A DNA stretch of 37,861 nt from the NCBI GenBank assembly GCA_025769875.1, contig JAGFNK010000507.1, positions 1 through 37,861 of the forward strand, given 5' to 3'. Under the pieces are notes generated by a model that worked only from the letters and a program-made list of their open reading frames with translations, did not search any database and was not told the origin of the DNA. Below are positions 8,914 through 18,602 of this stretch, one piece after another (position 1 is the first letter of the stretch; every line of letters starts with the position of its first letter). Made by a program: the position numbers and the translations under genes. Source of the DNA: Russula earlei (lineage: Eukaryota > Basidiomycota > Agaricomycetes > Russulales > Russulaceae).

Positions 8914-10141
8914 TAGGGTTTTTCTGGCACGGCTTGGCCTGAAAGCCCCGGCTTTGGCTCGGCCCGAGGCGGCTTTGGCTTTCTAAAACCCCAGGCCGGG
9001 CCAAAGCCGTCAAACCCGGCTTGGCTCCGGCTTGGCCTGGCCTAGGCCACGGCTTTTGTACGTAAGATTTTCTGTATGTGAGCCCGCTGGCCACATGACT
9101 TGTACCACCCCTGCACGTTCACTTTCCCTTCGTCTTTCATCCCACTCACATCCCTCCTTCCAACTATCATCATTCCTTTCACCTCACCCTCCTTTCCTCG
9201 TGTTCCCACTCTCAACGTCATCCCCACCGCGTTGCCCACTCCATGTCAGCAGACTACAACAACGGCTCAATTCAATCGCCGTCGACATCACTCGCCTTGC
9301 CGCTCAACGCCTTCATCCCTTCGGTCTTCAAGTCGGAGCACAGCTCCTCCCCACACTTCGACCTATGGCACAACACCATCGCCGTCCGGCTGCGCATCGC
9401 GCCCTCCCAAGACCGTCCCTCAAGCATCTTCCTCGTGTCCGCCACACGTCTGCGCACGGACCCGTATGACGCGTTTGTCATCGTCACCATCGCCTTACCC
9501 GAGGGCTCGCTGCCCACAGCGCCTCGCCCATCATCATTGCCGCGCTATTCGAGGGCTCGCTGCCCATAGCGTCTCGCCCCCGACATCATCGCCGTATCAC
9601 CTCACGCTCGCGGATTCGCAGTAGGAGGACTTTAGAATAGCACTTTTGTATTTAAATATCAAATATATTATGGAGTCGTTATGTTCTGGAGAGCATGATG
9701 AGGCATAGTAAGAGCATAGATTATACATGTGGAATGAGTGAAGTCCAGTGTACAACATGGTATGCTGTGGGATGAAGCGATCTAAGACTGAGGAAAGGGA
9801 TTACGAGCAACCAATGCGACTGAGCATTGCACATTGACATATAGGCCACCAAGGCTTACATTGTACATGTACTTGCCTCAAGCAAAAAGGAAGGTTGAGA
9901 GGGAAGCACAGATACAACGATGAAAAACGACAGGGAACAATGGTGTGTTAAGATGATAAATTAAAGTTTGATGATTACCCAAATGATTAAAGCCGGGGCT
10001 TGACGGCCCGGCTTTGGCTTTTCAAATGACAGGCCGGGCCAAAGCCATCACGAAGCCGTCACTTTGGCCCGGCTCAGCCCAGCCTATTTCGGCCTGGCTT
10101 GGCCCAGCTCACGGCCTGAGGCCAGGCCGGGCACATCCCTA
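8914..10141 (+). mobile_element. hAT-like non-autonomous DNA transposon
   Basis: A 1228-bp element flanked by the perfect 8-bp duplication GTGATGGA (8906-8913 and 10142-10149), the TSD length of the hAT superfamily. Its ends read TAGGGTTTTTCTGG on the left and TAGGGATGTGCCCGG (reverse complement) on the right. Both ends carry clusters of GGCC-rich subterminal repeats (GGCCGGGCCAAAGCC type) at 8927-9050 and 9988-10135, as hAT elements often do. There is no transposase inside. The interior between about 9085 and 9970 differs from the ends in composition and carries an ORF at 9243-9569. It may have been captured from the host. Confidence 0.8.
9243..9569 (+). CDS. 108-codon ORF inside the hAT-like element, unknown function
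   Basis: ATG at 9243, TAG ending at 9569. Upstream is a long C/T-rich tract resembling a fungal promoter leader; downstream is an AT-rich tract near 9640-9680. Third codon positions are mostly C or G through residue 90, unlike the surrounding repeat DNA. The segment SIFLVSATRLRT/DPYDAFVIVTIALPEG is the most protein-like part. Near the end a stretch of about 57 bp containing GAGGGCTCGCTGCCCA occurs twice, and the stop falls in the second copy. I do not recognise the protein. It could be a fragment of a host gene carried by the transposon, or chance coding-like DNA. Confidence 0.35.
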   Translation: MSADYNNGSIQSPSTSLALPLNAFIPSVFKSEHSSSPHFDLWHNTIAVRLRIAPSQDRPSSIFLVSATRLRTDPYDAFVIVTIALPEGSLPTAPRPSSLPRYSRARCP

Positions 10142-10149
10142 GTGATGGA

Positions 10150-11339
10150 GGATGAAGCTGGGAATGGTGAAAGGGAAACAGAGGATTGGGACTGAGTGAA
10201 GCAGTCAAGGGCCATGATGAAAGGCTTGAGATGTGAATGTGTTGTGTGAGCTGGGGCATGGTGGTGCATGTGGTCAGTGGCGAGGGGTGGGCAATGCAGT
10301 CAAGGTCTTACACTAATTCTGTCTTGATGGATCTTTTTGGTGCTTTATGAACTTTAGATCACTTTTTGGGCTTTCCTAGCCTTACAGCTGACCTCCACAC
10401 CATAACTTTTCAGGGTGGGGGGCCTAGCCAAATGGCTTCTCATTTTTTGACTTTATTGACTGTATACTGTCTTTATGAAGCTCAAAAAGTTTTATGTGAA
10501 TTTACTGATGAATTACGTACATTACATGATTGTATTGCCCCTTCCTAATTTTCCAATGTGGTACATTGATGGTGACAAGTATGCATGGACAAGCATATGG
10601 GGCCTTTAGTGTCATGAATCTGGATCACATAATAAACACCATGGCTTTGGCATACTGTAAATTGGAACCTGGGATTGATGAGGGGCCAGCTGTGCATAGG
10701 AGGAGCACAGCTTCAAAAAATCTTTTGGTGTGAGGTTTCACAGAATACTTCATGATGGAGATGGGACATTGAAACATCAAGAATTGAAGTCTTGAGAGTG
10801 ATGCCTGCCCAGCACCCAGCAGCACTCAATAATTACTGCCTCGCTTGTTATGTTCTGTCTACATGGTATATCTGAGTCCTGGAATCAGAATCCAACACCA
10901 CAGCTGCCCCCGCATCGTGGTGACATGACAAGGATGTTGACAATTGGCAACACTGTTATAATTGAGAAAGGGCAGATTTAGAGCTAGGATGTGCCTGATA
11001 TGATGCATGGGAAGGGATGACGGGGATGGATGACTAAAAATGGCGCCATGGGGAAAGAAACTCGTGACCAGTCAGGTAGAAAGACATAGATCATAAGATG
11101 ATTTGTATCCTACACACTTATATCCAAAACTATGAACACTTCTTCAGTGGAAAAAACTTACTCGCGGACTTCGTTTTAATACCAAAACTAAGAATATGTG
11201 GGGCTGACATGCAACAGTAACAAGCGCTCAAGTCCTCACCTTGAAACGTGAACAAAGCACACAGTGGTGCAGACCGAATCTTCATCGGAGAGATAGAGAA
11301 CATGTAGGGAAGGGAGGGACACTCGCCAAATCATAAAAC
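10150..11339. other. About 1.2 kb without a supported gene
   Basis: The first part (to about 10275) continues the CpG-free low-complexity DNA that flanks the hAT element. From 10320 to 10830 the sequence is AT-richer with interrupted frames (for example 10366-10548) and few CpG, which suggests a decayed repeat. From about 10900 CpG becomes ordinary. It may include the 3' flank of the zinc-finger gene. I see no domain, intron pattern or RNA gene. Confidence 0.5.
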
Positions 11340-11756
11340 TTACTGCCCAAACCTCCTACGACCCCACCCATTCTGCCATAGATCCACCCTGTCCAACTCC
11401 ATTGCCCTAAGTGCGACAATTGACAATGCAATCGATGCCGCATCTTCGACAGTCAAGGCACCACAAAGGATCAACCTCACAAGTCTCGCCGGGTCATAGA
11501 TTTGACTTTGCTGCCACTGAGGAACTGGACCGTAGTTGGCGTGTATGTTCCTCCAATGACTTGCAAAGCCGTACGTGCGATCGCCCCTCCATGCACAATG
11601 CAGAGACGGGCAGTAAATTGAGTATGGGAGATGAATCAGGAGGTGTCGATCTCTCTCCTGCCTGCGTTGGAAGCGTCTACCACAGTTAGGACACGCCCAT
11701 GACTGGGGAGGCGTATATGCGGTTTGCGTGACTGAATTCTGGGATGATGTTGGCAT
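11340..11756 (-). CDS. C2H2 zinc-finger protein (last exon, start uncertain)
   Basis: A minus-strand frame open from a stop near 11813 to TAA at 11340. The first in-frame ATG is at 11756, giving 138 residues. Two adjacent C2H2 fingers are visible. The first is C-x2-C-x12-H-x3-H in the segment CPNCGRRFQRRQERDRHLLIH, split here as CPNCGRRF and RHLLIH. The second is C-x4-C-x12-H-x4-H (YCPSLHC ... SHWRNIH). The C-terminal 60 residues contain a hydrophobic ARLVRLILCGALTVEDAA segment and a basic end. Such proteins usually bind nucleic acid in the nucleus; the target cannot be inferred. A possible intron of about 50 bp (GTACGCC to AACGTAG, 11864-11814) could join an upstream exon, but no convincing start was found there. 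Confidence 0.6.
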   Translation of the reverse strand: MPTSSQNSVTQTAYTPPQSWACPNCGRRFQRRQERDRHLLIHLPYSIYCPSLHCAWRGDRTYGFASHWRNIHANYGPVPQWQQSQIYDPARLVRLILCGALTVEDAASIALSIVALRAMELDRVDLWQNGWGRRRFGQ

Positions 11757-12258
11757 AATTGGTTGCGAAGGAGTGTTAACCAAGGTTGTATATTCTTGCG
11801 CCAACGAAATCTACGTTGATGTTGACATAAGTTATGAGAGTAGATACCTTGGAAGGCGTACCTGTGTCCAATTATCAAGATTCAAATCAGCGTGCGACCA
11901 TTGGCTTTCGCTGCTGACCACGTGAAGTGTAAATTCATGGAATAGATTGCTATGATCCATAGCATGAAGACAAAGGTATGAGCAGAGGGATGTGTGTGCT
12001 GCAGGATATTAGGACTCGGACTCTGACCTGCACGCCATTTGGATGATGCACGTGACATGTTACCACGCACGCAACATACTTCCACGACGTGGACAATGAA
12101 AGCCTGCAAAAAATAAACAATGCCAATGAGATGAGCTGACCTCCTTCTAATTGTTCGTGAGTTTGGACCTAATTAACGAGAGTTTAGAGTCACAAAGGAT
12201 GGGATGGTACCACAAATGCCTCAAGACTCGGAGGAAGCGCAAGGCCCAGATAACTGGG

Positions 12259-12663
12259 TTATCCAGACGGCAAGCAGCGATACAGGGGCATAGACAGACT
12301 GCAGGATCCTGACTCCGACAACCACATCGTACGTTCAGAACCTGTTGGAGCTGGGGTGTGAAGGGAGGAATAGCTGTCTAGAAACCATCTTACCTGAGGG
12401 CCCGCACACGTCCCTGCGAATGGTGGTCAAAATGCCACAAGACGTCAACTGACGAGCGAGAATACAGGGGGCGCCCATCGTCCATTGTGAGTGTATTTGT
12501 AAAGTTCCCATGTATAAGCCTGAAATTTTGTCAATAGGAATAGGATGGCGAAATTGGGGTTGAGGCACTTACCCAACGCTGATTCGGCAACGAGGCCATC
12601 CTCAGTTTCGTATGAGGCTAGGAGATGAAGCTGTAAGGGAAGGAGAAAGGTTGTGTATGTCAT
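12259..12663 (-). CDS. Small three-exon gene, 99 aa, unknown function
   Basis: On the minus strand: exon 1 at 12663-12573 (ATG at 12663), intron 12572-12520 (53 bp, GTAAGT..TTTCAG), exon 2 at 12519-12394, intron 12393-12342 (52 bp, GTAAGA..CAACAG), exon 3 at 12341-12259 ending TAA. Spliced length is 300 nt, exactly 100 codons. Both introns are phase 1 with good fungal splice sites and typical length. A C/T-rich leader precedes the ATG. The predicted protein has no transmembrane segment or motif I recognise. Exon 2 has three cysteines (GAPC, TSCG, DVCG). The splice-site quality supports a real gene, but the true coding region could extend further upstream. Confidence 0.4.
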
Positions 12664-13985
12664 CACATCGAGGGAAGGGTGAGAGGCGAAGGGATGATGG
12701 TAAAAGGTAAGGTTGTTGAAGGAGGGTCGGAAGAGTCCGCGGGGCTCCGGGGACTTGTTGCACGGCACGGCACGTTCAAGTTCTCAACTTGGATGGGTCC
12801 GATCTGTTGAAATATGAACCCCTACTCGCCTATTCGCCTGCCTGCTTTGTGACGGCAATTGACCGTACATCAGAAAAACTACCCAAATAGTATTGAAAAT
12901 GCCTAGGCTAGAGATAACTAGAAACGAGGTATAGTAACGTCTAGCGACTTGTACTTTTTTTTTCCGGAATTTATACGGAGGCGGTCACATGATAACTACG
13001 TATGGACACAGGACCTAGGAAGGCACGTTAGGGTGATAGTTGTGGTCTTGTTGGGTAGGTGGGATGCTAGGCCCCTGCGACTGTGTCGCTATCCTCTTTC
13101 CCAGTTCCCATACCTGCGCGCAGGCGGCCTCCCTGTGTCCGAACCTAAGCGTTGCTCAGACTCCTAGGTGTCGGTTGAAGGGGTTGAGAAGGGAGAGGCG
13201 GCCTCCTGCTGTCTAGCGACTTCTAGTGAGTCGTAGTAAAGTTCTTGGGATTTTTTATATTAGAGATAGTTCCCAACCAAACGACCCTTCCACGCGGTGA
13301 CAGCATGACGCCGGTCGTGGAGGGAGAGAAGAGGAGGCACCAGGGGCACGTTGAATTGTCAACCCTTTCCATCCGCGAGCATGGTGTCCACGTGCCAGCA
13401 GAGTCAGCGCCTCCCGCATCACTTATGCTCACCCACCCTCCGTCCGTATCGCAGCTGCCGTCCTTGACCGCGACATAGGACGCTGCAGCGAGTGCGCCTT
13501 TGACGGTCTTGTTCCACTTTCTCCCTGACTACCAGTTGAGGGCCAACATGTCGTCAGCACAGAAATTAGCACCGCAAATAGGGGCATGCACCGTGTGCGG
13601 CAGTGCGGGTGAGTGGCGCGCGCGCCTTGGGGATCGGAGCGCTGCATTGTAAATGGGCGTTGGGATTAGTGTCTACCGTGATACCTCGCTGATTCATGGC
13701 CCTGTGTCTACGTCTGCGTCTAGGGAAGGTCGACTCGGAGGACGCCGGACGAGCGCCGTACGCGATGGTGGTGTAGATGGCGCCGAGGCATAGACATAGA
13801 CAAGGGCCAGCGCTTCGGGAAGATGTCGGTGTCACGGCCGGGGTCCATGAGGGTGCCCTCTGCGGTCCGGCGTCTCCACGTGGAGAGCAACGGCGGCTCG
13901 CGCGGACCCGGATGACTAAACCGCCCACTATGACCCATGTCACCTTTGCCCAACATTTAGCAATGTTATAGATAACAGTCTTTTT
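12664..13985. other. Host-like DNA without a firmly supported gene
   Basis: Composition is host-like with normal CpG. One weak candidate is a plus-strand two-exon ORF: exon 13548-13608 starting ATG TCG TCA, intron 13609-13723 (GTGAGT..GTCTAG), exon 13724-13776 ending TAG, 37 codons in all with an ACTVCG stretch. The minus-strand ORF at 13566-14165 mixes this region with repeat DNA and looks spurious. No domain was recognised. The CpG content falls to zero just after about 13930, which marks the edge of old repeat DNA. Confidence 0.4.
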
Positions 13986-14160
13986 GCACCATGGTTTAGC
14001 ACATTTTCTTGTTGTAGAGATGTTTTCCATGATGTGTAGGATGAAATTTTGTGTACCAAATAGGTCCTCACTATCAGCTAGTGTTTGAAAGTCCTGTCCT
14101 GTCTGGTTTTTTGCCCACTTGGGGTGCAACTGTGAACCATCATATATTTCATTACATGCA

Positions 14161-15122
14161 ATCACAGACTGGACTGGTATAGACTGGTCTGCTGTGGTTG
14201 CTCAACAGGTGCTGGACCAGTTCAGACCAGTCCAGTGGTGGATTATGCTCCACCAAAGGCAAAGACACATGGAGCACCTTCATAGTGCAATGCACTATGC
14301 CTCCAGGTTCAGAAGGACCCAGGACAAGATTTTTGGAGACCCCCCCTACTCTGTCCCTAACATCTGTCCCTTACTATTTCATGGACCACTCTTCCTACAG
14401 TACAAGATATCATCATCACAAAGGCATTGTGGCACAACTAGACACCCCATTCCAAGTTGGGTAATCACCATGTGGCAGCCACATGCCCACAGCAGCCCAC
14501 TCAGCCACCAAGAACCCAAAGCAGTGGAATGAACTCCTAGAACTCATTACACAACTCATATGACATCATCTAGCTCCAATGACATCATGGCTGACTGAGC
14601 AACTCCACACTGACATCATCTGCTCACCAAGCACTCCACAGTGACATCATTATGGTGTCATTGCTCCACAATGATCAGTAATATGCTCAGTCAGCCCTAA
14701 GTCTGACACAAGTGAGTTTATGCCTCCACAACCCTTTTGGATGACACTAAAAGAGTCTAGAATAGTCCCTGAAGTTTGTAATTGACCCTGTACACAGTAT
14801 ATAAGCCCCAATGTAGCATGGCAGTTGTCAGACTGTCCATTTGTGATACTCTCTTTCCAAAGTACTCCTCCACGACCACTTTGTTTAAAGTCCTTACCTG
14901 TCCTCAAGGTACTCTTCAATGACCACCTTGTCTAAAGCCCCTCAATACACTGGCCTCTAACCTTTGCCTCTGTCTCCTGCAACACATACCAGTCCCCATC
15001 TGGTATCTCCTCATTGTTTGGCTTGTCCTATTGTTCAATGCGATCATTGCTGCCTATTGTCTGTTCCTCCCCTTGCTCACCTGCTCCTGAGTCCTTAGTG
15101 ATCAGCAGTATGTGTCTTGACA
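14161..15122 (+). mobile_element. Old, CpG-depleted LTR of family G (G2)
   Basis: The sequence from about 14210 aligns with LTR G1 (34711-35539, minus strand) through GTACAAGATAT, GGGTAATCA, CATGGCTGACTGAGC, CACAATGATCAGTAAT, CAGTATATAAGCCCC and the end GTGTCTTGACA at 15122. The bases next to the ends are ATGCA at 14156-14160 and 15123-15127, a possible TSD. The 5' end has diverged and does not begin with TG, so the left boundary is uncertain. Where G1 has CG, this copy mostly has TG or CA. A TATA motif lies near 14798. No internal coding region adjoins it, so it is probably a solo LTR. Confidence 0.7.
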
Positions 15123-15260
15123 ATGCATGATTACCCCAACCCAAATGATCCAAGCTTGGGCTTGACAACCCAGCTCTGGCTTTTCAAATCATAGGCCAGG
15201 CCAAAGCCATCATGAAGCCATCACTTTGGCCTGAGGCTGGGCTGGGCAAAACACTAATGA
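15123..15260 (+). repeat. Fragment of hAT-type terminal repeat
   Basis: The stretch matches 9970-10140 of the hAT-like element: ATGATTACCC, CAAATGAT, GGGCTTGAC, GGCTTTTCAAAT, AGGCC.GGCCAAAGCCATCA and the following GGC-rich run, ending GGGCTGGGCAAAACACTA. CG dinucleotides of the other copy appear here as CA or TG. It is probably the end of an older related transposon into which LTR G2 inserted. Confidence 0.55.
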
Positions 15261-15913
15261 CAGCAGCAACAGGATCAATGGCAACAATGACAGCAGCAGC
15301 AGCAATAACACTCTTTCCACTTGGACCAGTTGGCCTTGTGATGCATCAGATCTATATCAAAGCAAGGTCCATTCAATTTTTCCTGCTCCTGTTAATTTTT
15401 GCCCTTACAACAACATTCTAGTGGTAGAAAAGGCCAAACAAAGGAAGCACAGATTGAGTTCTCAGTAAGGCTCCAACCATTCCATCTACATAACCATCTT
15501 ATACAGTTAAACAGTTTTCATATCATATGACAATCTACAAATGTAATTGCCTAAGGTTAATAGCTTAAATCTAATACTGAGTGTACTCTTTTTTTTGATT
15601 TATGGCTTGAGCATCTCAGTGACCCATGTCTAACCAGCACAGCCAAGACAACCCTGACCCAAAAAACATCATACCCAATGACAAAAAGCAAAAGCAGAAT
15701 GCAACTGATTGTGCTCAGGGTCTTGACTCTTATATTAAAATTGTTGAAGCTATGATGAAACCCCTCCAAGGTCAAGGTTAGTGTTGAATTCAGGGATTCA
15801 GCATAGATTCTTACTGTCTTGAATGCAAAACCATGTCCTAGTCTAAAAGTCAACATACCAAAAGATGCTTCCAAGCCTGATGGTGAGGCTGTCAAGAATG
15901 GTGCCTTGCTATC
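15261..15913. other. CpG-poor DNA without a supported gene
   Basis: Contains short CAG-rich runs near 15256-15305 and then AT-rich sequence. A minus-strand frame (15557-15997) is open, but a plus-strand reading near 15840-15905 (VNIPKDASKPDGEAVKNGA) looks equally protein-like, and neither matches a family I know. The low CpG suggests decayed repeat DNA. Confidence 0.45.
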
Positions 15914-16304
15914 TGTGATGTGATCTACCCCCTTTTTTGGTTCATCACTGACCCTTGTTCTTATTTTACACTCTACCCTTGTTCCCTCAGTTACCATTTC
16001 ATCCCCTGATTGTGATTACTTCTTATTGTTTCATCTTTGGTGTTTCATCTATTGTTCAATCTCTTTTTGCTACTGGGTTAGTTCTATCTATTGTTCCACA
16101 TATAGTACTGTACAGCCTTGCTACATACTGTTAGGATTCTTGTGTCTCCTCATTGTCATCCACTTACCTATGCTCTGCTGACTCATTTCTGTTTACTCAT
16201 ATGAGTTTATTCATCTGTCTTAGTGATCACTTATTGATCTGCTTACTGATTGATTGGTAATGGCTTACTCACTACTTACTGATTGATGACAGATACTAGG
16301 AAAG

Positions 16305-16326
16305 AATGACTCACGCGTGAGTCATT
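16305..16326. promoter_or_regulatory. Perfect palindrome with two TGACTCA sites around CGCG
   Basis: The core reads TGACTCA-CGCG-TGAGTCA with AA/TT on either side, a perfect 22-bp palindrome in the U3 part of LTR I. TGACTCA is the consensus of Gcn4/AP-1 bZIP factors, and the centre contains ACGCGT, the MluI cell-cycle box bound by MBF in yeasts. Upstream of the TATA motif by about 96 bp, it is well placed to control LTR transcription. Function is inferred from motif match only. Confidence 0.5.
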
Positions 16327-16444
16327 TCTGACATTCTCGAATTGTGCTTGGATATTACTGGTTCTCAGCTATGTGCACTCCAAGTTTCGTACGAATCGGA
16401 TCAGTAGTTATGGAGATATCGTATAAATAGTCTGTGGTACTGAG

Positions 16445-16467
16445 AAGTTGAGCCTTACGCTCAACTT
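16445..16467 (+). other. 9-bp stem-loop just after the LTR I TATA motif
   Basis: AAGTTGAGC and GCTCAACTT are perfectly complementary around the loop CTTAC. It lies about 16 bases after the TATA motif, so it would be close to the 5' end of an LTR transcript. Confidence 0.6.
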
Positions 16468-16978
16468 ACTTCTTTCAAAGCAAGAAACCATCATCTTGTT
16501 TGCACTCTATACAACTCTATTGAAGAACTCTAAGTGAAAGAGGTCCTTCTCTTCTCTTACATTCATTCTTCCTGAGATAATATCAAAGGGATTGAAGTCT
16601 AGTGCTTGAACTAAATCAAGCAACTCTTTCACTAAGAGTCGGTATAAGATCAGTCTGATCTTAACACATACAGTATTTAAGTGCCTGTAGAAGCTGGGGA
16701 ATGCCCCAAGCTTAGCTTTGTTTTATCACCTGTCACATCCCCTGCCCTGTACCCTCTCCCAAATCACAACTTGTTGTGCTGGCCTTTACTCTGCTTGATG
16801 TGAGCTCACCTCAGAGAACCCTTGTGTTCCTTTTCCTCCTCTGCCTCTCTCTCACTGTCCTCCTCTTCTGTGAAGTAACCAGAAGATTGATTCTGTCTGC
16901 AGACTAGTCATTAGTCTTGAGACACTAAACCCTTGAACCAGTCTCCCTGAGCCAGCCCCCATTGAACCACTGGGCCGG

Positions 16979-17485
16979 AAAAACCCTATGAGCCATTGGT
17001 TCAAGAGGTTTTGTTGAATCCACTCCTGTGGTGGAAGGTGAGTACTGTTGCACAGCATAGAGCACAGCTAACAGGCTAAGCAACCCACCTTAGAGGTTGT
17101 GCTAAATGCTCAAGTGATATTGGGGTGTAGAGTGATGTGTATACTTGTCTACATGTAGGGTATTTATACCTCTATGACCCAGGGCTGTTCCTAAGTCCAA
17201 AAGAGGTGACTACAGGTGTCCACTATATCGCGCATTCACAGACATGTGATGTGGAAATGTTCCAGATGCTGCATAAGGCTGCATATTGTGATAGATAGTG
17301 TAGTGTACGTAACCCTAGTCCCATATGCATATCTACTGTTGTTCTGTCTAACATGTAATATCTATGAGCAGATCTAGAACCTTGTATGAAGGTCTTCACC
17401 TTCTTTTTGATCCATTTGGGTTCCAGTTCAACAAGTACTTCATTTACGCTTTCACACCTATTTCTTTCTGATGATCTGTGTTCAG
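16979..17485. other. Decayed repeat DNA between LTR A3 and the hAT remnant
   Basis: Begins with GGGCCGGAAAAACCCTAT near 16973-16993, which resembles a hAT terminus (compare TAGGGTTTTTCTGGC at 8914). Around 17200-17235 a short stretch (AGAGGTGACTACAGGTGTCC, then ATATCGCGC) resembles LTR B near 30505-30545. No gene is seen. Confidence 0.45.
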
Positions 17486-17737
17486 ATCCACATGAGCAAA
17501 TTCCCTATCATTGTGCGGATGGCTTGTGATTATCTTGCTATTCCTGCAACTAGCATCTCTGTTGAGTGAGTCTTCTCAAAGTCCCAACACATTTGCAACA
17601 ATCTACACAGCTCTTTGAAGGAGAAGATGATCATGATGGCACTACTGACAAAGGTTTGGAGATGGAGTGGGCTGTTTGAGATGATGCCACCAAAGACACT
17701 GCACCAAAAACATGGTGACAACAGAACAAAAAATTAG
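17486..17737 (+). pseudogene. hAT transposase C-terminal remnant
   Basis: Plus-strand reading of about 83 codons ending TAG at 17735. It contains RMACDYLAIPATSISVE, then a TGA at 17567, then VFSKSQHICNNLHSSLKEKM and ALLTKVW. This matches the hAT C-terminal dimerisation domain, which normally reads (V/I)ERVFS at the stop. The stop is thus a CGA to TGA change of the conserved arginine. No start or upstream catalytic core is visible, so it is a fragment. A GGCC-rich hAT terminus lies downstream at 18480-18602. Confidence 0.8.
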
Positions 17738-18479
17738 TAGTAGCACTTCAACCATGTATATACCGTTTATTCAACCTATATAGATGGTTATACTGTTTAT
17801 GCAACTGTTTATGTATACTTGGCCTTCAGCAAGTAAATGTATACTAAACAGTTGGAGCCTTAGTTCTCAGCCTTCTTTGACATGTCAAAGATGGTGAATG
17901 ACTAGCCCCAGTGTCCTACAGTCTCATCTAATCTAAACTACTGTGAAATATTGTAGGGACAATTTGCTGATAATGTTGATATTCAATCAATAGAATATCT
18001 GTCCTCAAAATAAATATCCAATGACAGTCATGACACTTTGAAATACCAATAATCAAGGTATTCTCCTATATACTGACATTTAGAGATATTTGATGTAGAT
18101 TTCCCCGATGGAGAAATACTGTTGATATAGTCTTACTTTCTATATGAATGCAACTTCAGTTGTGAACCAGTTGCAGCTGGTTGTTATAGGTTGTGGAACA
18201 CTCTTATAAACCTGGTGGAGTGACAACCAGGCAGTATAAGAAAAGCATGCAACCACAACTGGCAGTCCAGTCCATTTTAGTCCAGTTCAGTGAAGTTGCT
18301 GGCCTTTTTTCAGTCATAGGACTGAACCTGGAACCATTAATCACATCCCACATGCTGCCTGCCCCACCTCGATCACATAGCACATTTTCACTTGTTATGT
18401 CTGATATTTGTGCATCAATTTCTTTATCCTCTCCAACACAATCTTCAACACAATATTAAATAATGTGCGATGCAGAGTT
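17738..18479. other. AT-rich repeat-like DNA, no gene seen
   Basis: No CpG between about 17740 and 18100, several runs of interrupted frames, and no recognisable domain. An ORF at 18193-18459 is not protein-like. Probably the non-coding downstream part of the hAT element whose end is at about 18602. Confidence 0.4.
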
Positions 18480-18602
18480 TCTCCTCCTACAAGCCACAGC
18501 TGGCCATGGCCCAAACTTGAGCCAAGCCTGAGCCATCTAACAAAGCCCGACCTTGTGCTCCGGAAAGCCCTATGAAGCCGGACCGGGCCCTGCAAACCCC
18601 TA
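18480..18602. repeat. hAT-type terminus with GGCC-rich subterminal repeats
   Basis: Ends CGGGCCCTGCAAACCCCTAG; the reverse complement starts CTAGGGGTTTGCAGGG, close to known hAT termini (CAGGGGT type). Inside are AAGCC/GGCTC-rich repeats similar to those at 8927-9050 and 9988-10135. Just beyond it the sequence becomes CpG-rich and host-like. The partner end is not fixed. Confidence 0.5.

Larger units (their letters stand above)
16129..16666 (+). mobile_element. Solo LTR I (538 bp) nested in LTR A3
   Basis: Begins TGTTAGGATTC, ends GATCTTAACA, and is flanked by CATAC on both sides (16124-16128 and 16667-16671). Orientation is taken as plus from the TATAAATA motif at 16422-16429, about 20 bases before a 9-bp hairpin (16445-16467). 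No other copy is in the window and no coding interior is attached, so it is a solo LTR. It holds a perfect 22-bp palindrome at 16305-16326. Confidence 0.88.
15914..16978 (-). mobile_element. LTR A3, truncated, split by solo LTR I
   Basis: On the minus strand this is a copy of LTR A (A1 at 37207-37810, A2 at 30283-31843). Landmarks are the plus-strand GATCTACCCCC near 15919, CAGTATTTAAGTGCCTGTAG near 16671, GGGGAATGCCCCAAGCTTAG, and CTTGAGACACTAAACC near 16917. Homology stops near 16978 after CCCCCATTGAACC, so the terminal TGTTACGG end is missing. LTR I interrupts it at 16129-16666. A3 is more diverged than A1 and A2. Confidence 0.75.

Noticed and set aside
8498..9094. 198-codon Ala/Pro/Ser-rich minus-strand ORF
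   Set aside because: It is low-complexity, CpG-free DNA that runs across the left end of the hAT element; the TSD shows that the two halves were not originally contiguous.
13566..14165. 199-codon minus-strand ORF
   Set aside because: It joins CpG-rich host DNA to CpG-free repeat DNA at about 13950, so it is probably a chance fusion of frames.
15557..15997. 146-codon minus-strand ORF with hydrophobic segment
   Set aside because: It runs into LTR A3, lies in CpG-depleted DNA, and the opposite strand looks at least as protein-like.
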